This document shows, piece after piece, positions 23,904-32,180 of a DNA stretch of 64,000 bases. The stretch is from positions 1 through 64,000 of the forward strand of contig NZ_SRUU01000022.1 of the NCBI RefSeq assembly GCF_004791585.1. The letters run 5' to 3'. This stretch comes from Mesorhizobium sp. M1C.F.Ca.ET.210.01.1.1. Lineage in GTDB: Bacteria > Pseudomonadota > Alphaproteobacteria > Rhizobiales > Rhizobiaceae. A program made the position numbers and the translations under genes. The notes under the pieces are model-generated. The model saw only the letters and a list, made by a program, of their open reading frames with translations. It was not told the DNA's origin and made no database searches. How positions within the stretch are numbered: position 1 is the stretch's first letter; each line of letters begins with the position of its first letter.

Positions 23904-24032
23904 GACCGCAGAGATCAGCCCGTCCCGACACCCGGGACGGGCTCCAGCTTCAACTTCGAAAGTGACAAGCTCCAAGGCTCGGCTTTGGAGATGGGTGCAG
24001 GCGTGGCGCAAATCAGTGGGCGGAGCAAAGGC

Positions 24033-24536
24033 GTGAAACGGGTGGTGGGGAATCTTGTTGGAGCAGCGCTTGCCTGTTCCGTTTTTGTTATCGGCTCGCA
24101 AGCTCCTGCTACAGCCAAGGCCGCGAACAAGGCCGATGACCAGGCGTCAAGGGCCGCCGCTCTTTCCGACGCGGGCATCTACCAGCTTTATCAGAACCAT
24201 TCGTGGCTATGGGGCAAGACCGGCACTGCCTTCTTCTCGGCGAAGCAGCGGCAGTTCGACACCTGGACCTCGGACAAAGGCAAGCCCGGCTACGGCGACG
24301 GCATCTGGTTCATTCCCGGCGGCGGCAAGGTCTGCTACCGCGCCACCTGGCACGGCGGCTGGGGGTCGAAGAAATCCATGACCTGCTTCGAGCATCGTCA
24401 GGCAGGCAACGTGATCTACCAACGCAAGCTGCCCGATGGCGAGTGGTATGCGTTCAAAGACAGGCACGGCCTGTCGAAGCTGCGCTATGGCGACTATGCC
24501 AGCGGCAAGATGAAGCGCATCAAGGCGAAGCTGTAG
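24033..24536 (+). CDS. DUF995 family exported protein
   Basis: This protein has 167 residues from a GTG at 24033, placed 7 bases after GGAG. The resulting N-terminus (KRVVGNLVGAALACSVFVIG, then APATAKA) is a good signal peptide. The domain shows LYQNHSWLWGKTGTAFF, GDGIWFIPGGGKVCYRATW, MTCFEHRQAGNVIYQRK and PDGEWYAFK, matching the DUF995 protein at 14156-14752 motif by motif, including two cysteines. It lies 129 bases after the GH26-like gene on the same strand and may be cotranscribed. Function is unknown; a periplasmic or surface role is likely. Confidence 0.75.
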   Translation: MKRVVGNLVGAALACSVFVIGSQAPATAKAANKADDQASRAAALSDAGIYQLYQNHSWLWGKTGTAFFSAKQRQFDTWTSDKGKPGYGDGIWFIPGGGKVCYRATWHGGWGSKKSMTCFEHRQAGNVIYQRKLPDGEWYAFKDRHGLSKLRYGDYASGKMKRIKAKL

Positions 24537-24559
24537 GCCGCTACCGGAAATGACGGGGC

Positions 24560-25390
24560 TTAGGCCGCGGCACGCCAGGCGCCGGGCGACAGGCCTTTGA
24601 TCGTCTTGAACACCCTGGTCAGATGGCTCTGATCGGCGAAGCCGGCCGCCACGGCGATCTCGGCCAGCGGCATGTCGGTCTGCATCATTAGCGAAGCGGC
24701 GCGGATACGGCGATCGCGCAAATATTGGCCCGGTGTCATGCCGGCGGCACGGTGGAAGTCGCGGATGACTTGGAAGCGGGTGACCCCGGCGGTGGCGGCC
24801 AGACGCGCAAGGTCGAAGCCGGCCGAAAGATCGGCGGCGATCAGCTCGCCATAGAGGCGGAAGCGTCGCGCCGTCTCCCCGCCGTCCGAAGCGCGCTCGC
24901 GGTGCCCGCCGTCGCCGAAGCGGCTCGCCAGTCCGCGCAAAACCATCAGCATCGCCGCTTCCTGATCGAGCGCCTGGCCGGCCAGACGGTGCGCGTTCAC
25001 GAAAGCCCGCGCCAGGTCCGGTGCATCGACAATGCCCTCGCCGAACATCGGCGGTGCAGGCAGTTCCAGATCCTCGGCGATCTCGGCCATCAGCGCGACA
25101 TCCGGATAGCAGGTGCGGTAGGCCCAGCCGGCGGGCGCGCCCTTCTCGCCGTCATGCGGCTCTTCCGGATTGACGATGATGATCGAGCCCGCCGGCGCCA
25201 GATGCCGGCGGCGGCCAATGCGCAACTTCTCGACGCCCGCCACCACGACACCGAACACCCAGGTTGGATGGGTGTGCAGCGCATAGGCATGGTCGCGATA
25301 GCGGGCAGCGAGCATTTCGAGGCCACCGAGGCCCTCATGCCGCGTCAGCTTTGCCGCCTCACGTTCCTTTTGCTCGCTGGCATAGCTCAT
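24560..25390 (-). CDS. AraC family transcriptional regulator
   Basis: This 276-residue regulator has an N-terminal cupin-like AraC-binding domain (YALHTHPTWVFGVVVAG, IIIVNPEEPHDGE) and a C-terminal double helix-turn-helix (LARLAATAGVTRFQVIRDFH and LAEIAVAAGFADQSHLTRVFK). ATG 25390 is preceded by GAAGG; a TTG start 15 codons upstream is possible. It is divergent from the M20 amidohydrolase gene (100 bases apart), which it probably activates or represses. Confidence 0.87.
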   Translation of the reverse strand: MSYASEQKEREAAKLTRHEGLGGLEMLAARYRDHAYALHTHPTWVFGVVVAGVEKLRIGRRRHLAPAGSIIIVNPEEPHDGEKGAPAGWAYRTCYPDVALMAEIAEDLELPAPPMFGEGIVDAPDLARAFVNAHRLAGQALDQEAAMLMVLRGLASRFGDGGHRERASDGGETARRFRLYGELIAADLSAGFDLARLAATAGVTRFQVIRDFHRAAGMTPGQYLRDRRIRAASLMMQTDMPLAEIAVAAGFADQSHLTRVFKTIKGLSPGAWRAAA

Positions 25391-25489
25391 GCCCGAAGCC
25401 TTCTTCAAACCGGCCTGCCCGTCAATCCCGTTCAAGACGCGAGCCGGTCACTTCAGCAACATCACTGCGAACGAAGCGGAGATAAGACG

Positions 25490-26668
25490 ATGCGGGAGAA
25501 CGACAAGGTGGCGGCGCTCGTGCCGGAGGTGATCGGCTGGCGGCAGGCGATCCACGCCAATCCGGAGCTCGGTTTCGCCGAGCATGAGACGGCGGCGTTC
25601 GTCGCGGCGAAGCTCAAAGAGCTCGGCCTTGCCGTCCATACCAATGTCAGCGCCACCGCGGTCGTCGCGACGCTGACAAAGGGCACAGGCAGGAGGGCGA
25701 TCGCGCTGCGCGCGGAGCTCGACGCGCTGCCGATCAAGGAGGCGGCCGATGTCGCCTATGCCTCGCGCAAGGACGGCGTCATGCATGCCTGCGGCCATGA
25801 CGGCCACACCGCCATGCTGCTTGGAGCGGCGAAGTTGCTCGCCGAAAGCGAGGAATTCGACGGCACCGTGGTTTTCGTCTTCCAACCGGCGGAAGAGGTG
25901 CTGGGCGGCGGCAAAAAGATGATCGAGGACGGGCTGCTGGAACGCTTCCCGGTCGAGCAGGTGTTTGCCGCGCACAACTGGCCGGGTCTTCCGGAAGGCC
26001 GTATCGGCGTGCGCGCCGGGCCGCAGATGGCGGCGGTGGACGACTTCGAGATCGTCTTTCGCGGCAGCGGCTGCCACGCGGCGATGCCGCATCTGGGCGA
26101 CGACCCGCTGCTGGCCGCGGCAAGCTTTGTCACCGCGATCCAGCGGCTGGTTTCCCGCAGCGTCGATCCGCTGTCGCCGGCCGTGTTGTCGGTGACGCAG
26201 TTCCATGGCGGCCGCTTCAACAATTTCGTGCCGGGCGAGGTGAAGGTCGAGGGCACCTGCCGCTTCTACGACCGCGCCCTATCCGATCATTGCGCGGCCG
26301 AAATCGAGCGCGTGGCGCAGGCCGCGGCCGCCATGCACGGCGCCGGCGCCGAGTTCACCTACAAGCGCGGCTATCCGCCGGTGGTGAACCCGGCGAATGG
26401 GGCGGCGCTCGCGGCGCAAGCCGGCGCGGACACGGTCGGCGCCGAGCGCGTCGCAACCGAGTTCCAGCCCAGCATGGGCTGCGAGGATTTCGCCTTCCTG
26501 CTGCAGGGCGTCGGCGACGGCGCCTATGTGTGGATCGGCGCCGGCGATGTCGGCCAGCGCGCCGGACTGCACGGCGACCGCTACGTCTTCAATGACGCCA
26601 TCATCCCGATCGGCGTCCGCTTCTTCCTCAACGTCGTCCAGCGCGCACTCCCGGTCGGTGGGCGGTAG
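25490..26668 (+). CDS. M20 family amidohydrolase (hippurate hydrolase/N-acyl amino acid amidase-like)
   Basis: This 392-residue enzyme contains the M20D motifs HANPELGFAEHETA, MHACGHDGHTAMLLGAA (metal ligands) and FQPAEEVLGGGKKMI (catalytic Glu). A dimerisation domain inserted around residues 180-295 and the C-terminal His-containing region complete it. Such enzymes cleave N-acyl amino acids, hippurate or IAA-amino acid conjugates. A GGAG site precedes ATG 25490. It is followed 64 bases later by an ATP-grasp gene, so the two may form one transcription unit. Confidence 0.87.
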   Translation: MRENDKVAALVPEVIGWRQAIHANPELGFAEHETAAFVAAKLKELGLAVHTNVSATAVVATLTKGTGRRAIALRAELDALPIKEAADVAYASRKDGVMHACGHDGHTAMLLGAAKLLAESEEFDGTVVFVFQPAEEVLGGGKKMIEDGLLERFPVEQVFAAHNWPGLPEGRIGVRAGPQMAAVDDFEIVFRGSGCHAAMPHLGDDPLLAAASFVTAIQRLVSRSVDPLSPAVLSVTQFHGGRFNNFVPGEVKVEGTCRFYDRALSDHCAAEIERVAQAAAAMHGAGAEFTYKRGYPPVVNPANGAALAAQAGADTVGAERVATEFQPSMGCEDFAFLLQGVGDGAYVWIGAGDVGQRAGLHGDRYVFNDAIIPIGVRFFLNVVQRALPVGGR

Positions 26669-26732
26669 CAGCGTTGCAAAGCACCGGGATTTCGCGCAAC
26701 CGTTCCGACGACCGAAACGATCGCGAGACCTG

Positions 26733-27893
26733 ATGCCGGGGGCTGACAAGACCGTGCTCATCACCGGGGCGCGCGCGCCGGTGGCGCTGCATCTGGCGCG
26801 CCTGCTCGACGGCGCGGGCCGCAGGGTGATCCTGGCCGACACGCCGGCGCGTCCGATCGCCGCCGCAAGCAAGGCCTGCGCGCGCTACTATCGCCTGCCG
26901 CCGCCGCGCTTCGAGCCGGAGGCTTATGCCGATGCGGTCGAGGCGATGGTCCGGGCCGAAGGCATAGAACTGGTCATCCCGACCTGCGAGGAGGTGTTTT
27001 ATCTCGCGCTGACCTGGCGCGGCCGGAAAGTGCCGGCCCGGTTGTTCGCCCCCGACATCGATTTGTTGGCGCAGGTGCACAACAAGCACGCCTTCATCGG
27101 GCTGGTCGATAGCCTCGGCCTGGCGGTGCCGGAAACGACGCTGCTCAGATCGCGCGACGATCTGGACGCGGTGCGCAGCCGCTCACGCGAGTTGGTGTTC
27201 AAGCCGGTCTGGTCGCGCTTCGCCAGCCACGTGCTGCTGCGGCCGACGCCGGACTTTCTCGACGCGATCGCTCCCTCACCCGCCATGCCGTGGGTGGCGC
27301 AGCGTTGCATCGATGGCGACGAGATCAGCGCCTATGCGGTGGCGCGTGCGGGCAGGCTCAAGGCGCTGGCGCTCTACCGCTCGCTCTATCGCGCCGGCAA
27401 GGGCGCCGGCATCTACTTCGAACAGGTCGAGGACCGGGCCGCGCGCAAGCTGGTCGAGCGCATCGTCGCCGGCACCGGATGGAGCGGGCAGATTTCCTTT
27501 GACCTGATGCGCGAGGCGGACGGAACAGTGCTGCCGCTGGAATGCAATCCGCGCGCGGTGAGCGGCCTGCATTTCTTCCGCGAGCCGGCGCGCTTCGCGG
27601 AAGCTGTGCTCGGCGACGGTCCAGAGGTCACGCCCGACGTCACCGCGCCGCAAACGGTGCGGCTCGCCATGTGGGTCTACGGGCTGCCGGCGGCGTTGCG
27701 TTCAGGCGGCCTCGGCCGCTTTCGGAAGGCGATGCGCGACGGCCAGGAACTGCTCGACTGGCCGGACGACGCCGCGCCGGTCAAGGCGCAATGGACGGCG
27801 CTTGCCGAGATCGCCCGGGTGGCCTGGCGCCAACGCATCAGCCTGCAGGCGGCGTCGACGCGCGATATCGAGTGGAACGGGCCGGGCGAGTAA
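26733..27893 (+). CDS. ATP-grasp domain protein
   Basis: This 386-residue protein has an N-terminal Rossmann-like pre-ATP-grasp domain (VLITGARAPVALHLARLL). The ATP-grasp fold follows, with the phosphate-binding region ELVFKPVWSRFASHVLL, the adenine region WVAQRCIDGDEISAYAV, and the metal site LPLECNPRAVSG (Glu and Asn near the end). ATP-grasp enzymes join a carboxylate to an amine or thiol. The second substrate is unknown. It converges on the six-gene operon below and may belong to the same pathway, as lipid- or amino-acid-modifying ATP-grasp ligases often do, but this is inference. The ribosome binding site is weak. Confidence 0.78.
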   Translation: MPGADKTVLITGARAPVALHLARLLDGAGRRVILADTPARPIAAASKACARYYRLPPPRFEPEAYADAVEAMVRAEGIELVIPTCEEVFYLALTWRGRKVPARLFAPDIDLLAQVHNKHAFIGLVDSLGLAVPETTLLRSRDDLDAVRSRSRELVFKPVWSRFASHVLLRPTPDFLDAIAPSPAMPWVAQRCIDGDEISAYAVARAGRLKALALYRSLYRAGKGAGIYFEQVEDRAARKLVERIVAGTGWSGQISFDLMREADGTVLPLECNPRAVSGLHFFREPARFAEAVLGDGPEVTPDVTAPQTVRLAMWVYGLPAALRSGGLGRFRKAMRDGQELLDWPDDAAPVKAQWTALAEIARVAWRQRISLQAASTRDIEWNGPGE

Positions 27894-27899
27894 CGCTGG

Positions 27900-27920
27900 C
27901 AGGACAGAGGGGGGCGCGAA
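27900..27920. repeat. Fragment of a rhizobial intergenic repeat
   Basis: The sequence caggacagaggggggcgcga matches the right arm of the inverted-repeat element at 60781-60940. It sits between the convergent ATP-grasp and Rieske genes. Confidence 0.4.
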
Positions 27921-27953
27921 GGAATGAGACGCATCCTTGCTGTCCGCAGCCGA

Positions 27954-28955
27954 TCACAGCTCGATCTGATACAGCCTCGGCCCGGCTGCCGCCGGCGGCA
28001 GCTTGCCTTCCATGATCGCGGCGATGTCGCGGCGCAGGAAGTCGAGCGGGCCGATCACCGGCAAGACCGGAGGCTGGAAACGGGCATTGTCGCTCGCCGA
28101 TTTCAGCACGCGGCGGTCCTGGTGCAGCGCGATGGTGAACAGCGGTTTGAAGGCAAGCGCCTTCACCTCGCCGAGCAGGCCCTGGCGCTGGCCGATCAGC
28201 CAGCCGACGCCCTCGACGGTGCGCTCGTCGGCCTGCCGCAGATGAAAGGTGGTGGCGAGCACCAGCCCGTCCTTGCCCCAGTATTCGAGCTCGGCGATAC
28301 CGGGATGGCGGAAGCGGCCGACGGTTTTCGCGCGTTCGCCTTCCAGCAGCCGGCTGATCAGTCCCTGCTGGCGATCCTCGCCGGTGTAGCAAGCCTCGAC
28401 CCAGCCCTCGCCGCCGGTCACCTCGACCCGCACCAGATGGCGCTTCGAGGTCAGGCCGCGCAGCAGGCCCTTGTGGGTGAAATGGGTATGGGTGGCGTCC
28501 AGGATGTTCTCGGCGACATCGAGCACAGTGGACTGTGTCGAACTGCGCACCCGCCGCACGATGATGTCCTTGCCCTGCATGCAGTGGAGATAGGGCTCGC
28601 CTTGCGGCGTGCCGGAAGAGACGAAGACGACGCCATCGCGCTCGATCGCGGGGTAACGGCGGACGCGGTAGTGCGGCATGGCGCCGACATGGCCGGGAAT
28701 GGCGGTGCAGCGGCCTTCACCGTCATAGCGCCAGCCATGGTAAGGGCATTCGATTTCGCCGCCCACGACCTTGCCGGTCGACAGCTCGACCAGCCGGTGC
28801 GGGCAGCGGTCGAACAGCGCGGCAATGCCTTGCGCCGAGCGGAATAGCACCAGCGGCGCGCCGTCGAAGAGGACGCGCTTCGGCCGCTTGCCGATGTCGG
28901 CCGCGAGCGCCACCGCCTGCCAAAAATCCCTCCCGTGGTCGCGGCGCTCGCTCAC
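27954..28955 (-). CDS. Rieske [2Fe-2S] non-haem iron oxygenase
   Basis: This 333-residue oxygenase alpha subunit has the Rieske ligands Cys51-Pro-His53 and Cys70-Pro-Tyr-His73. The mononuclear iron ligands appear in NILDATHTHFTH (Asp153, His156, His161; the canonical DxxHxxxxH). It resembles VanA and chlorophyllide oxygenase-type enzymes that act alone with a separate reductase, which is not encoded nearby. It overlaps the upstream acyltransferase gene by ATGA, so it is the last gene of the coupled operon. It probably hydroxylates, desaturates or demethylates the operon's product. Confidence 0.87.
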   Translation of the reverse strand: MSERRDHGRDFWQAVALAADIGKRPKRVLFDGAPLVLFRSAQGIAALFDRCPHRLVELSTGKVVGGEIECPYHGWRYDGEGRCTAIPGHVGAMPHYRVRRYPAIERDGVVFVSSGTPQGEPYLHCMQGKDIIVRRVRSSTQSTVLDVAENILDATHTHFTHKGLLRGLTSKRHLVRVEVTGGEGWVEACYTGEDRQQGLISRLLEGERAKTVGRFRHPGIAELEYWGKDGLVLATTFHLRQADERTVEGVGWLIGQRQGLLGEVKALAFKPLFTIALHQDRRVLKSASDNARFQPPVLPVIGPLDFLRRDIAAIMEGKLPPAAAGPRLYQIEL

Positions 28956-30097
28956 AGTTCGAACCTCCTGAGCAAAGGGATGCCGACCAGCGCCAGCACG
29001 GTCTCCATCACGCGGATCGCCATGCGCCGGCGGCGCTGAAGATGGCCGGCATAGACGGCGATGTATTCGATCGCGGCAACAGCGCCGCGCAGGCGCTTGA
29101 AGCCGGCGGCCCCGGCGCTCATGTTGAAGAACAGGCCGCGCGCGGTGGCGTGATCCTGCGCAAGCGCCATCACCATGCGGTAGAGCCCCTCGCCGATCGG
29201 CAGGCCGGTGTCGTAGCCAACGATCGGCTGGGTGAGCGTGCCGCCATTCTCGAACAGGCCGGTGACCGCGACGAGATCGCCGCCCGGCCGGCGCAGGCCG
29301 GCAAGGCTGATGATGCCGCGCCCGTGCATCTCGGCGATGTAGCGTGCCGTGTAGTGCGGATTCAAAGGCGTGTATTTGTCGAGATAGAGCATGTTGTAGA
29401 GCTGCTCGGCGCGCGCATAGTCGGCTTCGGAAAAATCGTCGTCGCCGACCCGCTCGAAAAGCGTGGTGCCGAGTTGCTTGCGGTCGCGCTTCAGGTTCTT
29501 TGTCATGGCGGGTGCGGCGCTGCGATCGGCGAAGATGTAGATCTGCCGGGCCGCCAGCATCCGAAAACCTTCCGCCGTCAACGCGGCGATGGTCGCCGGA
29601 TCGGCGATCTCGTTCAGCGAACGGATGACGATGGCGCGATCGGGAAAGCGAGCGACCAGCGCCGATCTAAGCGCGGCGACCGTCTGCCGGTCGAGCAGCG
29701 GCACCGGATTGGTCGAATAGAGCCAGTTGTTGACCTGCGCCTGATGATCGAGGCCGCTTGCCCTGACCAGCGGCGCGCAGGCGCCGATCAGCGCCCGGAG
29801 CGCGCGCCCCAGCGAAGGGTGAGCCGCGAAGTTGCGCGTCTCGTCTATCGCATAGTCGATATAGGCGCTCGACGGGCAGCAGATGTAGCAGTTCGGCGCC
29901 TCGCCGGCGTCGTTGAGCGTCAGCGGAAAGGTCCGGCCCGCGACCTCGAAGGTCTCGACCGTGGTCGTCAGGTTGGCGACGAGGTCGCTTACCGGTATCT
30001 CGTTGAACAGGCTGACGAAAGCCTCGACCTTGGCCCGCTTGTTTTCGACGCGGTCGGCTTGCTGCGCCCGCCTGTCCATAGTGGTCGCCCGGGTCAT
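28952..30097 (-). CDS. GNAT/FemAB-like N-acyltransferase
   Basis: This 381-residue protein starts at MTRATTMDRR, with ATGA overlap to the upstream adenylating-enzyme gene. It has an N-terminal domain of unknown type (two adjacent cysteines in NCYICCPSSAYIDYAI). A C-terminal GNAT-like fold follows, shown by YTARYIAEMHGRGIISLAGL, LVAVTGLFENGG and GLYRMVMALAQDHATARGLFFNMSAG. Its shape resembles FemAB/CelD-type acyltransferases that transfer an acyl group to an amine. The acyl donor may be the adenylated or thioester intermediate from the operon. Confidence 0.7.
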   Translation of the reverse strand: MTRATTMDRRAQQADRVENKRAKVEAFVSLFNEIPVSDLVANLTTTVETFEVAGRTFPLTLNDAGEAPNCYICCPSSAYIDYAIDETRNFAAHPSLGRALRALIGACAPLVRASGLDHQAQVNNWLYSTNPVPLLDRQTVAALRSALVARFPDRAIVIRSLNEIADPATIAALTAEGFRMLAARQIYIFADRSAAPAMTKNLKRDRKQLGTTLFERVGDDDFSEADYARAEQLYNMLYLDKYTPLNPHYTARYIAEMHGRGIISLAGLRRPGGDLVAVTGLFENGGTLTQPIVGYDTGLPIGEGLYRMVMALAQDHATARGLFFNMSAGAAGFKRLRGAVAAIEYIAVYAGHLQRRRRMAIRVMETVLALVGIPLLRRFEL

Positions 30098-31350
30098 GGC
30101 GTCCGCTCCACCCGGCATTCGACACGGCGCAGCTTGCGGCTGGTTTCGAGCGGCAGCGGCGCTCGGATGAGCGTCACGGTGACGGTCGCATTTCGCCCTT
30201 CAAGCAGGGCGCGCACAGCCTGCAGCGCGGCTGTCGCGGCATCGTCGGCAAGGCCGCGCGGGAGCCGCAGTTCGATCGTGTCCGACGCGACCTGGACCAG
30301 CCGAAAATCGTCGATGCGGCGATCGGCCTTGAGCACGGCGTTGCGTAACACATCCGGGGTAATCAAGATCGGCCCGCCCGGCGAGGCGAGCCGGAAGACA
30401 TCGTCCATGCGGCCGACGATCTCGTCGACGCAGCGCAGCGGCGAGCCGCAACGGCAAGGCTCCTCCGAGAGCCGCAGCAGGTCGTTCATTCGGTAGCGCG
30501 CCATGATCTGGGTTTGGCGGCGGAAGGCTGTGATAAGCGGCGTTACGAGCCCCTCGCCCGCAGGCTCGAACTCGAAGACGACCGAGTCCTCGGCAAGATG
30601 CAGCCCGCCGTGCCGGCAGGTCACGGCGAGGAGCCCTTCGGTCGCCATGTAGATCTGGTCGAGCGGCAGCTTGAAGAAGGACTCAATGGCCCGGCGGTCG
30701 ATCGGGTCGAGGGTCTCGGCGGCCGAGAAGATGCGTTTTGGCGCAAGCCGAAAGCCTTCGATGGAGATGTGCCGGAGCACCTTCGGCGGCGCGATGATCA
30801 CCGTCGGGTCGAAGGCTTCGAGCGCCTCCCGCCAGCGTTCCGGTCCAGGCGTCAGATCGAAGAAGGTGAGCTTGATCAGCCGCGACTTGCGGGCGCTGTC
30901 GTAAAGCCCGGTGTTCTGCGGCAGGATGACGGCGACGCGCATGCCGCGCCACAAAAGATCGGGCGCCGCCTTGGCGAGGATCGTGCCCAGCCAGCGGTAT
31001 TTCTCCGCCTCCGAAATCACGAACAGGCCGCGATTGCCCGATGTGCCGGTGCTGGCGCCGACGGTGAGGTTGCCGACGCCCCCATCGCGGGCCAGGGCCG
31101 CCCAGGCTTCGGCCGCGGTGATGCCATGGATGTTGAAATCTTCGAAGCGTGCCATCAGCAGCGCCTTGTCGGTGACCGGCAGGTCGGTGAGACGCGCCGG
31201 CGCTTGGCGATAGAAAGGCGCGCGCGGCAGGTCGCGGTCGAGGAAACGACGCAAGGCCGCCGCCTGCCAGCGCTCGAAATCGGCGCGACTCTTGCGCGAG
31301 ACCCAGCGCGTCAGGACGAAGGAGCCGACCGCTTCCCCCAGGGCGTTCAT
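30094..31350 (-). CDS. Adenylate-forming enzyme (PaaK/F390-synthetase-like)
   Basis: This 418-residue protein of the ANL superfamily is related to phenylacetate-CoA ligase and coenzyme F390 synthetase. It carries the phosphate-binding motif STGTSGNRG (residues 100-108), then YMATEGLLAVTCRHGG, and a C-terminal adenylation region with GRMDDVFRL and the late Lys near ETSRKLRRVE. These enzymes activate a carboxylic acid with ATP as acyl-AMP and often pass it to CoA or an amine. It overlaps neighbours by 4 bases on both sides. Confidence 0.82.
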   Translation of the reverse strand: MNALGEAVGSFVLTRWVSRKSRADFERWQAAALRRFLDRDLPRAPFYRQAPARLTDLPVTDKALLMARFEDFNIHGITAAEAWAALARDGGVGNLTVGASTGTSGNRGLFVISEAEKYRWLGTILAKAAPDLLWRGMRVAVILPQNTGLYDSARKSRLIKLTFFDLTPGPERWREALEAFDPTVIIAPPKVLRHISIEGFRLAPKRIFSAAETLDPIDRRAIESFFKLPLDQIYMATEGLLAVTCRHGGLHLAEDSVVFEFEPAGEGLVTPLITAFRRQTQIMARYRMNDLLRLSEEPCRCGSPLRCVDEIVGRMDDVFRLASPGGPILITPDVLRNAVLKADRRIDDFRLVQVASDTIELRLPRGLADDAATAALQAVRALLEGRNATVTVTLIRAPLPLETSRKLRRVECRVERTP

Positions 31351-32180
31351 CCGGCCTCCGGATCACTCATTGCCAGATCATAGACCGTCGGCACGGGATC
31401 ATGGCAGAGCACCACCTCGCCCCCCGTGTCCATGAAGTGGCGCAGCATGGCGCTGGTCGGCTCGATTGCCCCGGCATCCTCGGCGATCAGCGTGGCCGGG
31501 AAACCGGGCGTGCGGCTTTCGGTCAAGGCTTGCAGCATCCATTGCACGTCGACGGCATAGAGCAGCGGCCGATCGAGGCCGCTGAACAGCAGGCCGAACT
31601 GTCCGTCGGCATGTCCAGGAAGATCGACCGCGATCACGCTGCCGTCGCCGAAGAGGTCGGCGCCGCCGGGAACGCCACCGTTCGCTTCAACGCGCGGCTT
31701 GGAGGACAGGCCGTCCAAACGCGTCTCGAAATCCGCCTGAAAGAGCTCGGTGAAAACGCCGTGGCGGAGGTTCTGCCGGGGCGTGCGGGATCTGACCCGC
31801 GCCCAGGCGGCGTCGCTGGCGATGAAGCGCGCCTTCGGAAACAGCGACAAGCCGGAAATGTGATCGGCATGGAAATGCGTGACGATAACAGTGCGGATAT
31901 CGTCTGGAGAGAGGCCAAAACGCGAAAGCACCGGCAAAACCTGCTCGGCGGCGTTGAGCTCGGGTTTCAGCAACGCGCCGTAGAGGCGCAGCATCCGGCC
32001 TCGCCGCTCTCCGGAAAGCGCTTCCGGCGTATAGCCGGTGTCGACCAGCACCGGTCCGGCAACGGGATGAAAGATCAGCGCGTAACGCACGCGCAGCCGC
32101 ACGCTTTGCCAGCCGCCGCCGCGCAGGATGAGCCGTTCGGCGGCGTTGACCCAGGCGCTGTTGGCGAAGACGATCTTCAT
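31347..32180 (-). CDS. Metallo-beta-lactamase-fold hydrolase
   Basis: This 277-residue MBL-fold protein contains the metal motif THFHADHISG (His102, His104, Asp106 and His107), followed by DLPGHADGQFG (His near 189), an Asp near 210 and a His near 259. This is the complete set of two-metal ligands. Lactonases, thioesterases and phosphodiesterases share this fold. In the operon it could hydrolyse a lactone or thioester intermediate. It overlaps the downstream adenylating gene by ATGA and the upstream SDR by 4 bases. Confidence 0.85.
   Translation of the reverse strand: MKIVFANSAWVNAAERLILRGGGWQSVRLRVRYALIFHPVAGPVLVDTGYTPEALSGERRGRMLRLYGALLKPELNAAEQVLPVLSRFGLSPDDIRTVIVTHFHADHISGLSLFPKARFIASDAAWARVRSRTPRQNLRHGVFTELFQADFETRLDGLSSKPRVEANGGVPGGADLFGDGSVIAVDLPGHADGQFGLLFSGLDRPLLYAVDVQWMLQALTESRTPGFPATLIAEDAGAIEPTSAMLRHFMDTGGEVVLCHDPVPTVYDLAMSDPEAG

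Noticed and set aside
23915..24178. Minus-strand 87-codon frame overlapping the DUF995 start
   Set aside because: It opposes the signal-peptide region of a recognisable gene and has no features of its own.
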